NCBI RefSeq assembly: GCF_003697845.1
Contig: NZ_RDQE01000007.1
Location: 117,495-181,494 of the forward strand
Length of the DNA stretch: 64,000 nt
Direction of reading: 5' to 3'
From: Halobellus captivus
Lineage (GTDB): Archaea > Halobacteriota > Halobacteria > Halobacteriales > Haloferacaceae
Shown: piece after piece, positions 9,454-18,205 of the stretch
How positions within the stretch are numbered: the stretch's first letter is position 1
Layout: every line of letters begins with the position of its first letter
Program-made: the position numbers and the translations under genes
Notes under the pieces: model-generated
The model's database searches: none
Told to the model about the DNA's origin: nothing
Seen by the model: the letters and a program-made list of their open reading frames with translations, nothing else

Positions 9454-10010
9454 TACGATCCTACCTATTTATAATTTAGGTTAGGGCTGACAGAGGGTGT
9501 CAAGGTTAGGCCGTCGCATTGTGGAGAACGATGAAGGTCTCGCTGAGCGATTGATTTCCTCACGTTTCACGCTCGTACTTGCTATTTATGAGTTTGAGCG
9601 ACCAGTCGTATCCGGGAACATGATCTGCCAGCATGGCGAAACATCTCATGAAGACATACCGCTCGACCGGTTATCCTGATATAGTCAACACTCCTCATCC
9701 GACCACGGTTAATCTTCGATGGAGTCCAAGAATAAAGAAACCGAATACCTCCATGGCTGGTTAGTCACACAATCGTTCGACTTCTTCGTCAACTCTACGG
9801 CCTCCGTTTCCAACAGGATGGCTGACTGATTGCCGATCTGGTTGTAGTTCGTCGACAAACAGCACGCAGACGCGAAGTCTCTTTGAGTGTGGCTACGCAG
9901 GAATGCTTGCGCTACGATGGCGATCAAGTGTAACTCGCACCTGGAGGCATTCTCTGGATAGAATGCGATCGCGGAAGAGGGACGGATTTCTGCGAGTCAG
10001 ACCAGACCAG
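9454..10010. other. Intergenic stretch without a recognisable gene
   Basis: About 560 bp between the binding-protein gene start and the aldo/keto reductase stop. GC is low. Short open frames exist on both strands (for example 9497-9679 plus and 9709-9927 minus), but none shows a known motif or archaeal codon bias. The part next to 9453 should contain the importer promoter reading leftward. Decayed coding sequence is possible but not demonstrable. Confidence 0.5.
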
Positions 10011-10829
10011 TTACCACTGCCAGGGACCCTTGCCACGATCGACGATACGCCGTTCTCGCTCGATCGATTCGATGCGGTCGATATCCTCCGGATCAAGTTT
10101 GAGATCAAGCGCATGGTAGTTCTCTCGAATGTGATCGCCGGTCGCTTTTGGAATCGGGACGACGTTATCGATGCTCATCAGCCACGCTAGACTCACTTGG
10201 GCGGGTGTCGCGTCGTATTTCCTCGCGATCTCCCTGAGATCCGGAATTTCATCGACTTCGCCCCGGATCAAGGGGCTGTACGCCACTAGATACATGTCGT
10301 TCTCCTGTGCGTAGACAACCAATTCCTCCTGTTGTAAGAGCGGGTGCATCTCCACCTGGTTGGCAAAGATCGGCGCGTCAAATAGCATCTGAGCTTCCTC
10401 GATCAGATCGACATCGAAGTTCGCGACCCCGACTCGATCTATGACTCCCTCCTTGAGAAGCTCGTTGAATGCCGGGATCGTCTCCTCCGGATCGTACCGG
10501 TCTTCCTCCCCTGAGATGGCCGGCCAGTGGACGTAATGGAGGTCGATCGTATCCACACCGAGCGCGTCCCGCGTTTCCCGCGTCGTTTCAAGCACGTCCT
10601 CGTAGGCGAGGTTGCTCTCGTTAACCTTGCTTGCGATGAACAGCTGTTCCCGTGGGATGTCGGCCTCGGCAATCCCGTCGCCGACCGCCTCTTGATTATC
10701 GTACTTCTGTGCGTTGTCGATGTGTCGATACCCGACCTCGATCGCTTGTGAGACGGTCTCAACGACTTCTGTCGAGTCACCGATGCGCAGCGTGCCAAAC
10801 CCGATCCGTGGTAGTTCGTCAGGTGCCAT
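10011..10829 (-). CDS. Aldo/keto reductase
   Basis: 272 aa, the family's usual size for a (beta/alpha)8 NADPH-dependent carbonyl reductase. The catalytic tetrad is visible as D and Y in YRHIDNAQKYDNQ, K in FIASKVN and H in LHYVHWP. The cofactor-binding end is VVPIPKATGDHIREN. A TATA-like stretch (RC of TTAAATAAATC, about 10852-10862) lies roughly 28 bp before the ATG. It is divergent from the LVIVD-repeat gene, sharing a 174-bp promoter region. The substrate is unknown; sugars, lactones or aldehydes are all possible. Confidence 0.92.
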   Translation of the reverse strand: MAPDELPRIGFGTLRIGDSTEVVETVSQAIEVGYRHIDNAQKYDNQEAVGDGIAEADIPREQLFIASKVNESNLAYEDVLETTRETRDALGVDTIDLHYVHWPAISGEEDRYDPEETIPAFNELLKEGVIDRVGVANFDVDLIEEAQMLFDAPIFANQVEMHPLLQQEELVVYAQENDMYLVAYSPLIRGEVDEIPDLREIARKYDATPAQVSLAWLMSIDNVVPIPKATGDHIRENYHALDLKLDPEDIDRIESIERERRIVDRGKGPWQW

Positions 10830-10972
10830 TGCGAGTTCTCCTTATCGACTTGGTTAAATAAATCTACAGGTGAGCCCAGTTAGCACTTCACCGCAAATCT
10901 CTACAAGTGACCCAAGTACAGACAGCGGCTCTTCCAATATCCTAGATCCATAATCATTGATTGTTTACAAAA

Positions 10973-11003
10973 ACTATAATAGTGAAGTATCTAACTACAG
11001 TGT
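10973..11003 (+). promoter_or_regulatory. TATA box and leader of the LVIVD-repeat gene
   Basis: ACTATAATAG (10973-10982) is centred near -28 from the ATG at 11004. This fits leaderless transcription and supports the chosen start. Confidence 0.55.
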
Positions 11004-12320
11004 ATGGTACTCGAAGCTGACGAGCAGAAGAACGTCACGCCTGTTGGATATTCGGAGCTCAATGGACGACCGGGATTCAAGATCGCGATGCAGGAGGTCG
11101 ACGGACGTTGGTACGTCTACCTCGCTCATTTCTGGCACCGCGGCTGGTCGATCGTCGATGTCACGGACCCAACGGATCCGGAACTTGTACGATTCGTGGA
11201 GGGGCCGGACAACACGACAACCAAGCAGATCCAGGTGGCCGACGGCAAGATGATTACTGCCCTCGAACGGCCGGGGACTACCGATCCAGCCCACGGCGAA
11301 TCGACTGATCCGTCGAAGCCGTACGAGACTGGGGCATATATTTGGGACGTGGAGACGGATCCAACCGATCCCGAGCTGTTGGGGCACTATGAGACTGGCG
11401 GCCGTGGGACTCACCGGAACTTCTACAACGGCGGTGACTACGCGTTCATGTGCGTGAGCCCGGAAGGATTCGAACCGACGCTCGAGGACCGGACGATTGA
11501 TCCGGTGAAGAACTTCCACCTCCGGATCATTGACATCTCCGATCCGTCGGAACCCACCGAGATCTCGACGTTCATGTGGCCTGGACAGCACCCCGAAGAC
11601 GACTCAGAGAAGCCGCGCACCCGATACTTCCACGGTCCTGCGTACGCAATGGATGACCGGGCATATCTCAGTTACGGCCGCGTCGGTATGGTCACGCTTG
11701 ACATCTCTGACATCGAGAATCCGGAGCTCGTTACCAATCTTGGGCTTGGTGAGGGGCTAGGCGGCTACAACGGCGTCCACTCTTACATCCCGATTCCTGG
11801 AACCGATCTCGCTGCAATAAACAGTGAGGCGATCCATGAGGGCTACCCACTCGACCACGAGAGTGGTGACCCGCTCGGCTACACGTTCCTCGTCGACATC
11901 TCCGACGAGGATCAGCCCCACTTTGAGGGGACGACTCACCATGGACCCCGCGTTGTCAGCTCGATGCCGAATCCGATCCCGGAACCGGATGCGCCGTACG
12001 ACAGCTATTTCGACAAACCCGGTCGATTCGGGCCGCACAACCAGCATCATCCCCGAGGAGAGGACTGTCGACTCCACCAGAGCAATTACCTCGTCATGAC
12101 GTACTTCAACGCGGGGGTCCGGATCTTCGATATCAGCGATCCCGCAGTGCCACAGGAGGCCGGCTACTTCGTCCCCTCCGATCCGGAGAAGCGGTACGGG
12201 CCTCGGCCGCGGAACGAACTCGGATCGCAGGTTGAAGACGTCGCCATCGATTCGCGTGGCTACATCTATTGTACCGATCCGAACCGTGGTCTCATGATCT
12301 TCGAGTCGGACCTCTTCTAG
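11004..12320 (+). CDS. LVIVD-repeat beta-propeller protein
   Basis: 438 aa. At least six repeats of the LVIVD type are visible: WSIVDVTDPTDPELV, YIWDVETDPTDPELL, LRIIDISDPSEPTEI, VTLDISDIENPELV, FLVDISDEDQPHFEG and VRIFDISDPAVPQEA. Such repeats fold as propeller blades. Conserved His-rich spots (GTHRNF, GPHNQHHP) lie between blades. No signal peptide or membrane segment is seen, so a cytoplasmic place is likely. Function is not known for the family. The divergent aldo/keto reductase and nearby PanE-like dehydrogenase suggest a role in the same catabolic block, but that is inference from position. Confidence 0.85.
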   Translation: MVLEADEQKNVTPVGYSELNGRPGFKIAMQEVDGRWYVYLAHFWHRGWSIVDVTDPTDPELVRFVEGPDNTTTKQIQVADGKMITALERPGTTDPAHGESTDPSKPYETGAYIWDVETDPTDPELLGHYETGGRGTHRNFYNGGDYAFMCVSPEGFEPTLEDRTIDPVKNFHLRIIDISDPSEPTEISTFMWPGQHPEDDSEKPRTRYFHGPAYAMDDRAYLSYGRVGMVTLDISDIENPELVTNLGLGEGLGGYNGVHSYIPIPGTDLAAINSEAIHEGYPLDHESGDPLGYTFLVDISDEDQPHFEGTTHHGPRVVSSMPNPIPEPDAPYDSYFDKPGRFGPHNQHHPRGEDCRLHQSNYLVMTYFNAGVRIFDISDPAVPQEAGYFVPSDPEKRYGPRPRNELGSQVEDVAIDSRGYIYCTDPNRGLMIFESDLF

Positions 12321-12541
12321 CAGGACCCACTGCTTTTGACTAATTTTTTGATCCGAAACATCGATCATATTCATTCTCTATAGCTAACTGGCTATTTCAT
12401 TTTGCTAAGACAAATTCGATCACAAAGAAATTCAGATCTAATTTTTGCACATACGATATTACAACTTGATAGTACACATCCATGTCCTGAGGCACGGTAC
12501 GTATCAAGCGGATCACAACGAGAGCATCTAAAGCGTCCGAA

Positions 12542-12775
12542 TCGCACTGGGAAGAGGTATCGACACGACTCAACGAGGTGGGCGTCAGTATCGATTGGGC
12601 ACTCGAAAAGAATGTTCTCCCGATCCCGAAGGCGACGAGCCGCGACCACATCGTCGACAACGTCCGGGCGCGGGACCTCGACCTGACCGACGAGCAGATC
12701 GAACGGATCGACGCGATCGACCGCCACGACCGGCAGTACGACCCGCGGTACGCGCCGGCGTGGTCGAACTGACGG
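12542..12775 (+). pseudogene. Aldo/keto reductase, C-terminal remnant
   Basis: The frame reads VSIDWALEKNVLPIPKATS, then DHIVDNVRARDLDLTDEQIERI and ends in a short tail before TGA. This is the last 60-70 residues of an aldo/keto reductase (cofactor-binding part), homologous to the end of the complete gene at 10011. The N-terminal two thirds, with the tetrad residues, are missing; sequence before about 12540 is unrelated and AT-richer. A GTG at 12578 could start a 64-aa peptide but it would have no active site. The remnant sits exactly where composition changes from accessory to core. Confidence 0.8.
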
Positions 12776-13192
12776 GCGAGCGCCGATCGCTTCCCCGTTC
12801 CGGTCCTTTGCTTCCCCGCTCCGACCCTTCCTCGCCGAAGCCGCCGTTCCGATCCTTTCTCGCCACATCCGCCGCTTCCCGATCCGCGGTACCGAACCGG
12901 TATTGACGCCCTCGAGACGATCCGTTCCGTATAGCTGAACACCTTCGCTCCGTTTTCGATCCTTGAACTCCGCAAACGGGTGAGTGATCCGGAACTCGTG
13001 GATATAACGCCTCTACGTCCCGAACGTTACCGTGGATTGGTTTCACGACCCATGACCGGGTTCCACTATAATGAACGACCGTGTGGTATCCCGCTTCTCG
13101 GACCGGGATCCCACGCGCTTCATCCCCGATCGGACGCCGACTGCGGCGACACACACGTCATATATTTAGCATATCCGAACAGATTTGTACTC
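12776..13192. other. Intergenic stretch with IclR-gene promoter
   Basis: About 420 bp without a supported gene. Its first part is high in GC with pyrimidine-rich near-repeats (CTTCCCCGTTCCGGTCC, CTTCCCCGCTCCGACCC at about 12790-12830). Its end holds CATATATTTAG (about 13159-13169), a good TATA box 28-30 bp before the ATG at 13193. Confidence 0.5.
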
Positions 13193-14038
13193 ATGGATCG
13201 ATCGTTACGTATGACCGAACCATCGCGGAACCGGGTGGGAACCACCGAGAAGTCGTTCACCATCCTGGAGCTCCTCCAGCGGGAGGACGGGGCCGGCGTC
13301 ACCGAGGTCGCAACCGCGCTCGGAATGAGCAAGAGCACGGTTCACAGTCACCTGACGACGCTCGTCGAGTGCGGGTACGTGACTCACCACGACACGCAGT
13401 ACCACGTCTCGACGAAGCTCCTCCGGCTCGGCGGCAGACTCCGTGACCAGTCGCCGTTGTATCAGGCGGCACGGATCGAGATGAAGTCGCTGGCGGCCGA
13501 GACCGACGGCGTGGTCCGTCTCTATCTCGAGGAGGAGGACGACGCGACGATGATCGCACAGGAGGGGTACTCCCCCGGTATCCAGGAGCGACACCTCGGG
13601 GAGCGGACGCCCCTCACCGAGTCGATCGCCGGACCCGTGATGCTCGCCGAACGCGAGCGGAGCGGCGACGAGGGCACGGGCGATGACTCGACGACCGTCG
13701 AGGACGCCACCGGGGACGACGACTCCGCCGCCGACCGCGAAGCCCTCGACATCGACGACGACGTCCGGGATCGGTTCGACCGCATCCGCCGCCGAGGGTA
13801 CGCGGTCGAGACGGGACCGGAGGGATCGGACCGAACGTTCGCGGGCGCGCTCTCCCGTCGAGATGGTACGGTCATGGGCGCGCTGACGGTGACCGTCCCG
13901 GGCGAGACCGGCGATCCGCTCTCCGCGGGCGACCGGCTGCTCGAGGCGGTCGAACGCGTCGAGCTCTCGCTTACCTCCTGGTACGACTCCCACGCGACGT
14001 TCTCGCCGAAACACTCCTGGCACGTCCACTCGAACTGA
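13193..14038 (+). CDS. IclR-family transcriptional regulator
   Basis: About 281 aa from the ATG at 13193; a second ATG at 13211 is possible, but the TATA box CATATATTTAG fits a leaderless start at 13193. The N-terminal winged helix is clear: TEKSFTILELLQREDG, then VTEVATALGMSKSTVHSHL, LVECGYVTH. The C-terminal effector domain follows (SLAAETDGVVRLYLEE). An acidic insertion of about 40 residues rich in Asp, Glu, Thr and Ser (after VMLAERERSG) interrupts that domain, longer than in usual IclR proteins. It likely controls catabolic genes; the convergent CitE-like gene is 5 bp away. Confidence 0.9.
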   Translation: MDRSLRMTEPSRNRVGTTEKSFTILELLQREDGAGVTEVATALGMSKSTVHSHLTTLVECGYVTHHDTQYHVSTKLLRLGGRLRDQSPLYQAARIEMKSLAAETDGVVRLYLEEEDDATMIAQEGYSPGIQERHLGERTPLTESIAGPVMLAERERSGDEGTGDDSTTVEDATGDDDSAADREALDIDDDVRDRFDRIRRRGYAVETGPEGSDRTFAGALSRRDGTVMGALTVTVPGETGDPLSAGDRLLEAVERVELSLTSWYDSHATFSPKHSWHVHSN

Positions 14039-14043
14039 CCCGC

Positions 14044-14946
14044 TCAGAGGTCGGCCAGCTCGTCCGCCTCCGTCGCCTTCTCCACGATCTCCTTGGCCAT
14101 CTCGAACGTCTCCTCGTCTATCACCTGCCCGTCGACCTCGACGGTTCCCCGTTCGTCGTGGTCGGACGCGGTGTACGCCTCGTAGATCCGGCGCGCGCGT
14201 CGGACGTCCTGCGGACTCGGAGTGAAGATCTCGTTCGCGATGTGGATCTGGTTCGGGTGAACGACCGTCTTCCCGTCGAATCCGAGGGCACGGCTCCGCT
14301 GACACGCCGTGCGGAACCCCTGCGTGTCGCCGGTGTCGGGGTACATCCCGTCTATGACCTGTATTCCGACCTCCCTCGCCGCGTTCACCACTCGTGAACG
14401 GGCGTACTCCCAGTGTCTCCTGACCTCCGACCCGTCTCCCGTCTGTCCGACCCCGATGCTGGCCGCGTAGTCGCCCGGACCGAACAGGAGGGCGGTGAGA
14501 CGGTCCACCGACCGGGCGATCCGCGTCGCGTTGTTGATCGCCGTCGCGCTCTCGAGTTGCGGGATCAGGCCGATCTCGCCGGGCTCCACCCCGGCGTTCC
14601 GTTCCACCTGCCGCAACAACAGGTCGACGGCGTGGAGCTGTTCCACCCTCGACACCTTCGGGACGATCAGGCTGTCGATGCGCTCTCCGGCCTCGGCGAC
14701 GATGTCGATCAGGTCCTCGTACCACCACCGCGTGGTGACGGCGTTGATCCGCACGGCGATCGACTTGTCGATCCCGGGGTCCGAGCCGAGGAACTCGACG
14801 AGGTCGCTCCGTGTTTGGACCTTCCGCTCGGAGAGGATCGCGTCCTCTAGATCGAGGAACAGCATGTCCGCGTCGGTCGTGCGCCCCTTCCGGATGAGGT
14901 CCTCGTCCGAGGCAGGCGTGATGAGCAGCGTGCGCCTGAGATTCAT
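14044..14946 (-). CDS. HpcH/HpaI aldolase / CitE-like lyase
   Basis: 300 aa from the ATG at 14946 (MNLRRTLLITPAS). An upstream ATG at 14961 is less likely because a TATA-like GTTTTTACA (minus strand, about 14972-14980) lies 30 bp from 14946 but only about 15 bp from 14961. CitE-family motifs are LFLDLEDAI, QLESATAINN (Glu metal ligand) and LFGPGDYAAS (Asp ligand), with KTVVHPNQI near the end. Such enzymes cleave or form malyl-CoA, methylmalyl-CoA or citramalyl-CoA; the exact substrate cannot be told. Composition matches the core genome. Confidence 0.9.
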   Translation of the reverse strand: MNLRRTLLITPASDEDLIRKGRTTDADMLFLDLEDAILSERKVQTRSDLVEFLGSDPGIDKSIAVRINAVTTRWWYEDLIDIVAEAGERIDSLIVPKVSRVEQLHAVDLLLRQVERNAGVEPGEIGLIPQLESATAINNATRIARSVDRLTALLFGPGDYAASIGVGQTGDGSEVRRHWEYARSRVVNAAREVGIQVIDGMYPDTGDTQGFRTACQRSRALGFDGKTVVHPNQIHIANEIFTPSPQDVRRARRIYEAYTASDHDERGTVEVDGQVIDEETFEMAKEIVEKATEADELADL

Positions 14947-15057
14947 GGATACGAGATCCACGCCGCGATGTAAAAACCTACGTACACGACGGATATTCGC
15001 CCACGATCACGACCGCCGTCCCCGATCGTCGAGGTCTCCCTCCGGCGACGCCACCGC

Positions 15058-17010
15058 TCAGATGTCGGAGACGACGTCGTAGCCGTCGTCGAGCGCGGCG
15101 GCGTCCTCCGGGAGGAGGGCGACGACGAGGTGCTCGGCGTACTCCTGGAAGTACTCGACGACGCGCGCGATCCGGTCCGCGTCGATGACCTCGAGCGAGT
15201 CCAGCAGCACGAACGGTATGTCCTCGTACACCTCGTGGGCGAGATAGCCCGCGAGCGCGAACACGAGTCCGGTCACCGCGCGCTCGCTCTCCGAGAGGTG
15301 GGCGACCGAGTCCTGGTAGCTCGCGCCCTCGTCGGTGGACCGGACGACGTGGAGTTCCGACTCCGTCCGAACCGTCCCCCGTCGGCCGTCCGCGTCGTCA
15401 CGCTCCCGTCGTTCGATCCAGATCCGTTCGATGTTGTCGTACTCGAGGATGTCGAGAACGGCGGTCATGTGCTCGTTGAACGACTCGACCGCGTCCGCCT
15501 CGATGCGGTCGACGCGGGTCCGGAGGTCGACCAGTTCATCCGTGAGGCCCTCCCGTTCGTCCTCGAGACGGTCCCGCTCCTCGATCGCCGCCTCGACGTC
15601 GTCGATCTCGGCGTCCACGTCCTCGAGATCGGTCCGGATCCCCTCGATCTCGAGCTCGAGTTCGGTGGCGTCGCGATGGAGCCCGACGACCTCGTCGTAG
15701 TCCGGGCCGCCCGCGTCCCGGGCCTTCGTCTCCAATCGATCGATCTCCGCTTCCTTCTCGGCTATCGCCGCGTTCAGCTCGTCGATCCGGTCGCGACACC
15801 CCTCGATCTCCGTCGCCACGTCCGACAGTCGGTCCCTCGTTCGTTCGATCTCGCGCGTCCGATCCAGGACCGCCGATCGTCGTTCGGAGAGTTCGTCGAT
15901 CCGCGCCTGGAGATCGTTCCGATCGGAGAGCTTCTCCCCGTGGAGGTCCCGGAGTCGCTCGATCGTCTCCTCGATCGCGGTCCGCTCGACCCGCGACCCA
16001 CACGACCAGCAGACGGTCCGGTCCGCGCCGTCGACCAGCGCGTCGGTGACGTCGTTTTCGGTCCCCTCCCCGCCGTCGACGCCGATCGAGCCGATGTCGA
16101 GGTCCCCGTCGGCCAGCATGTCCTCGTTGAAGTTGATGACGCTTCGGAGCTCCCCGAGCGTGTCGTCCAGGTCGCGTTTCCGCTCGCGGAGGTCGTCGAT
16201 CCGGTCGTCGATCCGGTCGGGATCCGTCTCCGGCGCGTCGAACTCCTCGAGGTCGGCCTCGAGCTCCGCGCGCTCCGATTCGAGCTCCGCGACGGTCGCC
16301 TCCTCCGTGGACCGTTCGAACCGGAGGTCCTCCAGCTCCGACCGCGCCCGTCGCACCGTCTCGAACGCGTCGTCGATCTCCTCCCGTCGCTCCCGGCTCT
16401 CCTCGAGGTCGGCGTCCGCCCGTTCGATGGCGTCCTCCACCTCCTCGAGTTCCGTCCGCTTCTCGTCCAGTCGTTCGCGGAGGGAACGTCGCTTCGACTC
16501 GAGCCGCGGAAGCTCCGTTTCGATCCCCTCGAGATCGGCGAGCCGGTCGTCGATCGCGTCCCGCTCGCGTGCCCGCTCCCCGATCGCCGCTTCGATCGCG
16601 TCGACGTCGATCGGGCGCATGATCACCTCCCGGAGGTCCTCCCCCCGAGCGACGGCCGACCGCGCCTCGTTGTCGCCGAGCAGGAACGCGAACAGGTCCG
16701 CGGCCGTCGGATCGTCGAGGTACGGTTCCCCATCGAAGACGACCGTTCCGTCGCGTCGCGTCAGCGTTCTCGAGTACGTCTCCCCGTCGACGTCGAGCGT
16801 TACCTCCCCCTCGTCGGCGTCGCCCTTCAGCGATGGGCGAGTGCTCCCGAGTCCCGCCATGACCGCCTGTAGGAACGAGGACCGATGCGTGGCGTTTCGT
16901 CCGCGTAGGAGCGTCACACCGGGAGAGAGGTCGACCGTGGTCCGGTCGATCCCGCCGATGTTTCGTGCGTGCACCCGAACGGACTCCAGCGCCACTTCAC
17001 TCCGTGCCAT
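15058..17010 (-). CDS. Archaea-specific SMC-like protein (Sph3 type)
   Basis: 650 aa from MARSEVALES; upstream in-frame codons are rejected because a TATA-like TATTTAG (minus strand, about 17036-17042) sits about 29 bp before this ATG. The head domain has GRNATHRSS (37-45) where a Walker A is expected; Lys is replaced by Arg. Two long heptad-rich coiled coils flank a CWSC pair (C334, C337), a Rad50-like zinc hook. The C-terminal head has LSESERAVTG (signature) and VLLDSLEVID (Walker B region). Haloarchaeal homologues next to rdfA have been tied to rod shape in Haloferax volcanii. It lies 46 bp downstream of rdfA on the same strand. Confidence 0.88.
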   Translation of the reverse strand: MARSEVALESVRVHARNIGGIDRTTVDLSPGVTLLRGRNATHRSSFLQAVMAGLGSTRPSLKGDADEGEVTLDVDGETYSRTLTRRDGTVVFDGEPYLDDPTAADLFAFLLGDNEARSAVARGEDLREVIMRPIDVDAIEAAIGERARERDAIDDRLADLEGIETELPRLESKRRSLRERLDEKRTELEEVEDAIERADADLEESRERREEIDDAFETVRRARSELEDLRFERSTEEATVAELESERAELEADLEEFDAPETDPDRIDDRIDDLRERKRDLDDTLGELRSVINFNEDMLADGDLDIGSIGVDGGEGTENDVTDALVDGADRTVCWSCGSRVERTAIEETIERLRDLHGEKLSDRNDLQARIDELSERRSAVLDRTREIERTRDRLSDVATEIEGCRDRIDELNAAIAEKEAEIDRLETKARDAGGPDYDEVVGLHRDATELELEIEGIRTDLEDVDAEIDDVEAAIEERDRLEDEREGLTDELVDLRTRVDRIEADAVESFNEHMTAVLDILEYDNIERIWIERRERDDADGRRGTVRTESELHVVRSTDEGASYQDSVAHLSESERAVTGLVFALAGYLAHEVYEDIPFVLLDSLEVIDADRIARVVEYFQEYAEHLVVALLPEDAAALDDGYDVVSDI

Positions 17011-17056
17011 CGTGTACGCACACATGGGCCTACCGCTAAATACTTGTGTCTCGTTT

Positions 17057-17677
17057 TCACTCGACCGCACAGCCGCACCCGCCACGTCGAAGCAACTCCC
17101 CCGCCCGGTAGTCGGTGCCGCAGGCACCACAGGTCACCCGAACGTCGACGAACACCTCGTAGGGGCGGTCGGCGAGCCGACCCGCGTCCGCGAGGGACTC
17201 GACGGCCGACTCGGTGACCGCCTCCGTCCGCCCCGCGAGCCGTTCGATCGTCTCGCGTCGTTCGTCGATCCGGTCCACGTCCTCGTCCGGGGGGCGGACG
17301 CCCCGATCCCTCGTGAGGTACGTGTGGATCGTCTGGTGGCTCACGAAGTCGTCGAGGACCGCGTCGACGTCGACTCCGCTCCGCTCGAGCTCCCGCCGCG
17401 TGCGGAGCACCTCCGACCGCGGGGCGTCGTCGTCCGTCAGCGTCCGATGGGCGCTGTCGACGTCGGACCGCGACGTCGAGCCGTCAGCCTCTCGCATCGC
17501 CACCCCGAGGACCGTTCGGTTGAACTCCTCGGCGAGCGATCGGAGACTCGTCCGGTCGCCGTCCTCGCCCGTCCAGGCCGCCTCGAGCTCCGCCCCGAAA
17601 CCGTCGAGCCCGTACTCGTCCATCGTCCGATCGACCTTGCTCGTCGAACCGGATCCGGCGTCGTCCATACGTCCCAT
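17057..17677 (-). CDS. rdfA: Rod-determining factor RdfA
   Basis: 206 aa (or 203 from the Met at 17668). Recognised as the haloarchaeal RdfA family by its overall sequence and by its place just upstream of the SMC-like gene, the arrangement known from Haloferax volcanii, where RdfA is needed to become rod-shaped. Visible parts are an N-terminal LAEEFNRTVL segment, a middle block FVSHQTIHTYLTRDRG and a C-terminal zinc-ribbon-like end with CGACG and a GGCGC pair. It has no signal peptide, so it acts inside the cell. It probably signals or scaffolds; the biochemical role is not known. Confidence 0.8.
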   Translation of the reverse strand: MGRMDDAGSGSTSKVDRTMDEYGLDGFGAELEAAWTGEDGDRTSLRSLAEEFNRTVLGVAMREADGSTSRSDVDSAHRTLTDDDAPRSEVLRTRRELERSGVDVDAVLDDFVSHQTIHTYLTRDRGVRPPDEDVDRIDERRETIERLAGRTEAVTESAVESLADAGRLADRPYEVFVDVRVTCGACGTDYRAGELLRRGGCGCAVE

Positions 17678-18172
17678 CCGGCCCCTTTCTTTACAAAAGT
17701 ACTGGTGTAAAGTCGCGGATCCTTGCCGTGTTCCGCCCCGATGACAAACATATATTATAACGTATGGTTAAAGTTATTATTCAAAAAACAGACTATTACG
17801 GGCGGTGGACTCCCGATACTGCGCTGATCGTCGTCTCGATCGGATCCAGATCTCGTCAATGCCTGGTATTCGTCGCGTTAATCCGTTTATCACGCTTTTC
17901 TCCTCCGTGTTCTCGATCGAGCATCCGACCGACTCGAGAACTCCGGGTCCGAACGGGGTACTCTATTTTTCCACCGTATCAGGGCTAGAAACGCCCGATG
18001 ATCGGCAGATGTCGATCGCTGAGTTACTCTCGTCGTCATCACGGGATCCGCTACCGATTTCGGATACCGATCACTCATGTAAATTCCTATCGAAACAACA
18101 TGTATTCTTTGATTCTTATATTAACTGTCTCGCGGCTTTTCACTCCTCGTCATCGTTCCCGGCTACCGACCG
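17678..18172. other. Long AT-rich divergent intergenic region between rdfA and tbp
   Basis: About 500 bp, clearly lower in GC than its neighbours. It contains TTTACAAAAG (about 17692-17701), a likely rdfA promoter element on the minus strand, and ATATATTATAACG near 17749-17761, a further TATA-like site of unknown use. Open frames across it (17764-18236) lack coding bias. No tRNA or known RNA is seen. Confidence 0.5.
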
Positions 18173-18205
18173 CTTTAAGATCCCGACCGCCGTACGTCCG
18201 GGTGA
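18173..18205 (+). promoter_or_regulatory. TATA box and leader of tbp
   Basis: CTTTAAG (18173-18179) ends 26 bp before the ATG at 18206, which fits a leaderless transcript. Confidence 0.6.

Noticed and set aside
9497-9927. Two short frames between the importer and the aldo/keto reductase
   Set aside because: No motif, no coding bias; remnants are possible but cannot be shown.
15130-16872. 580-codon plus-strand frame opposite the SMC-like gene
   Set aside because: Antisense to a well-recognised coiled-coil protein; no motif and no promoter.
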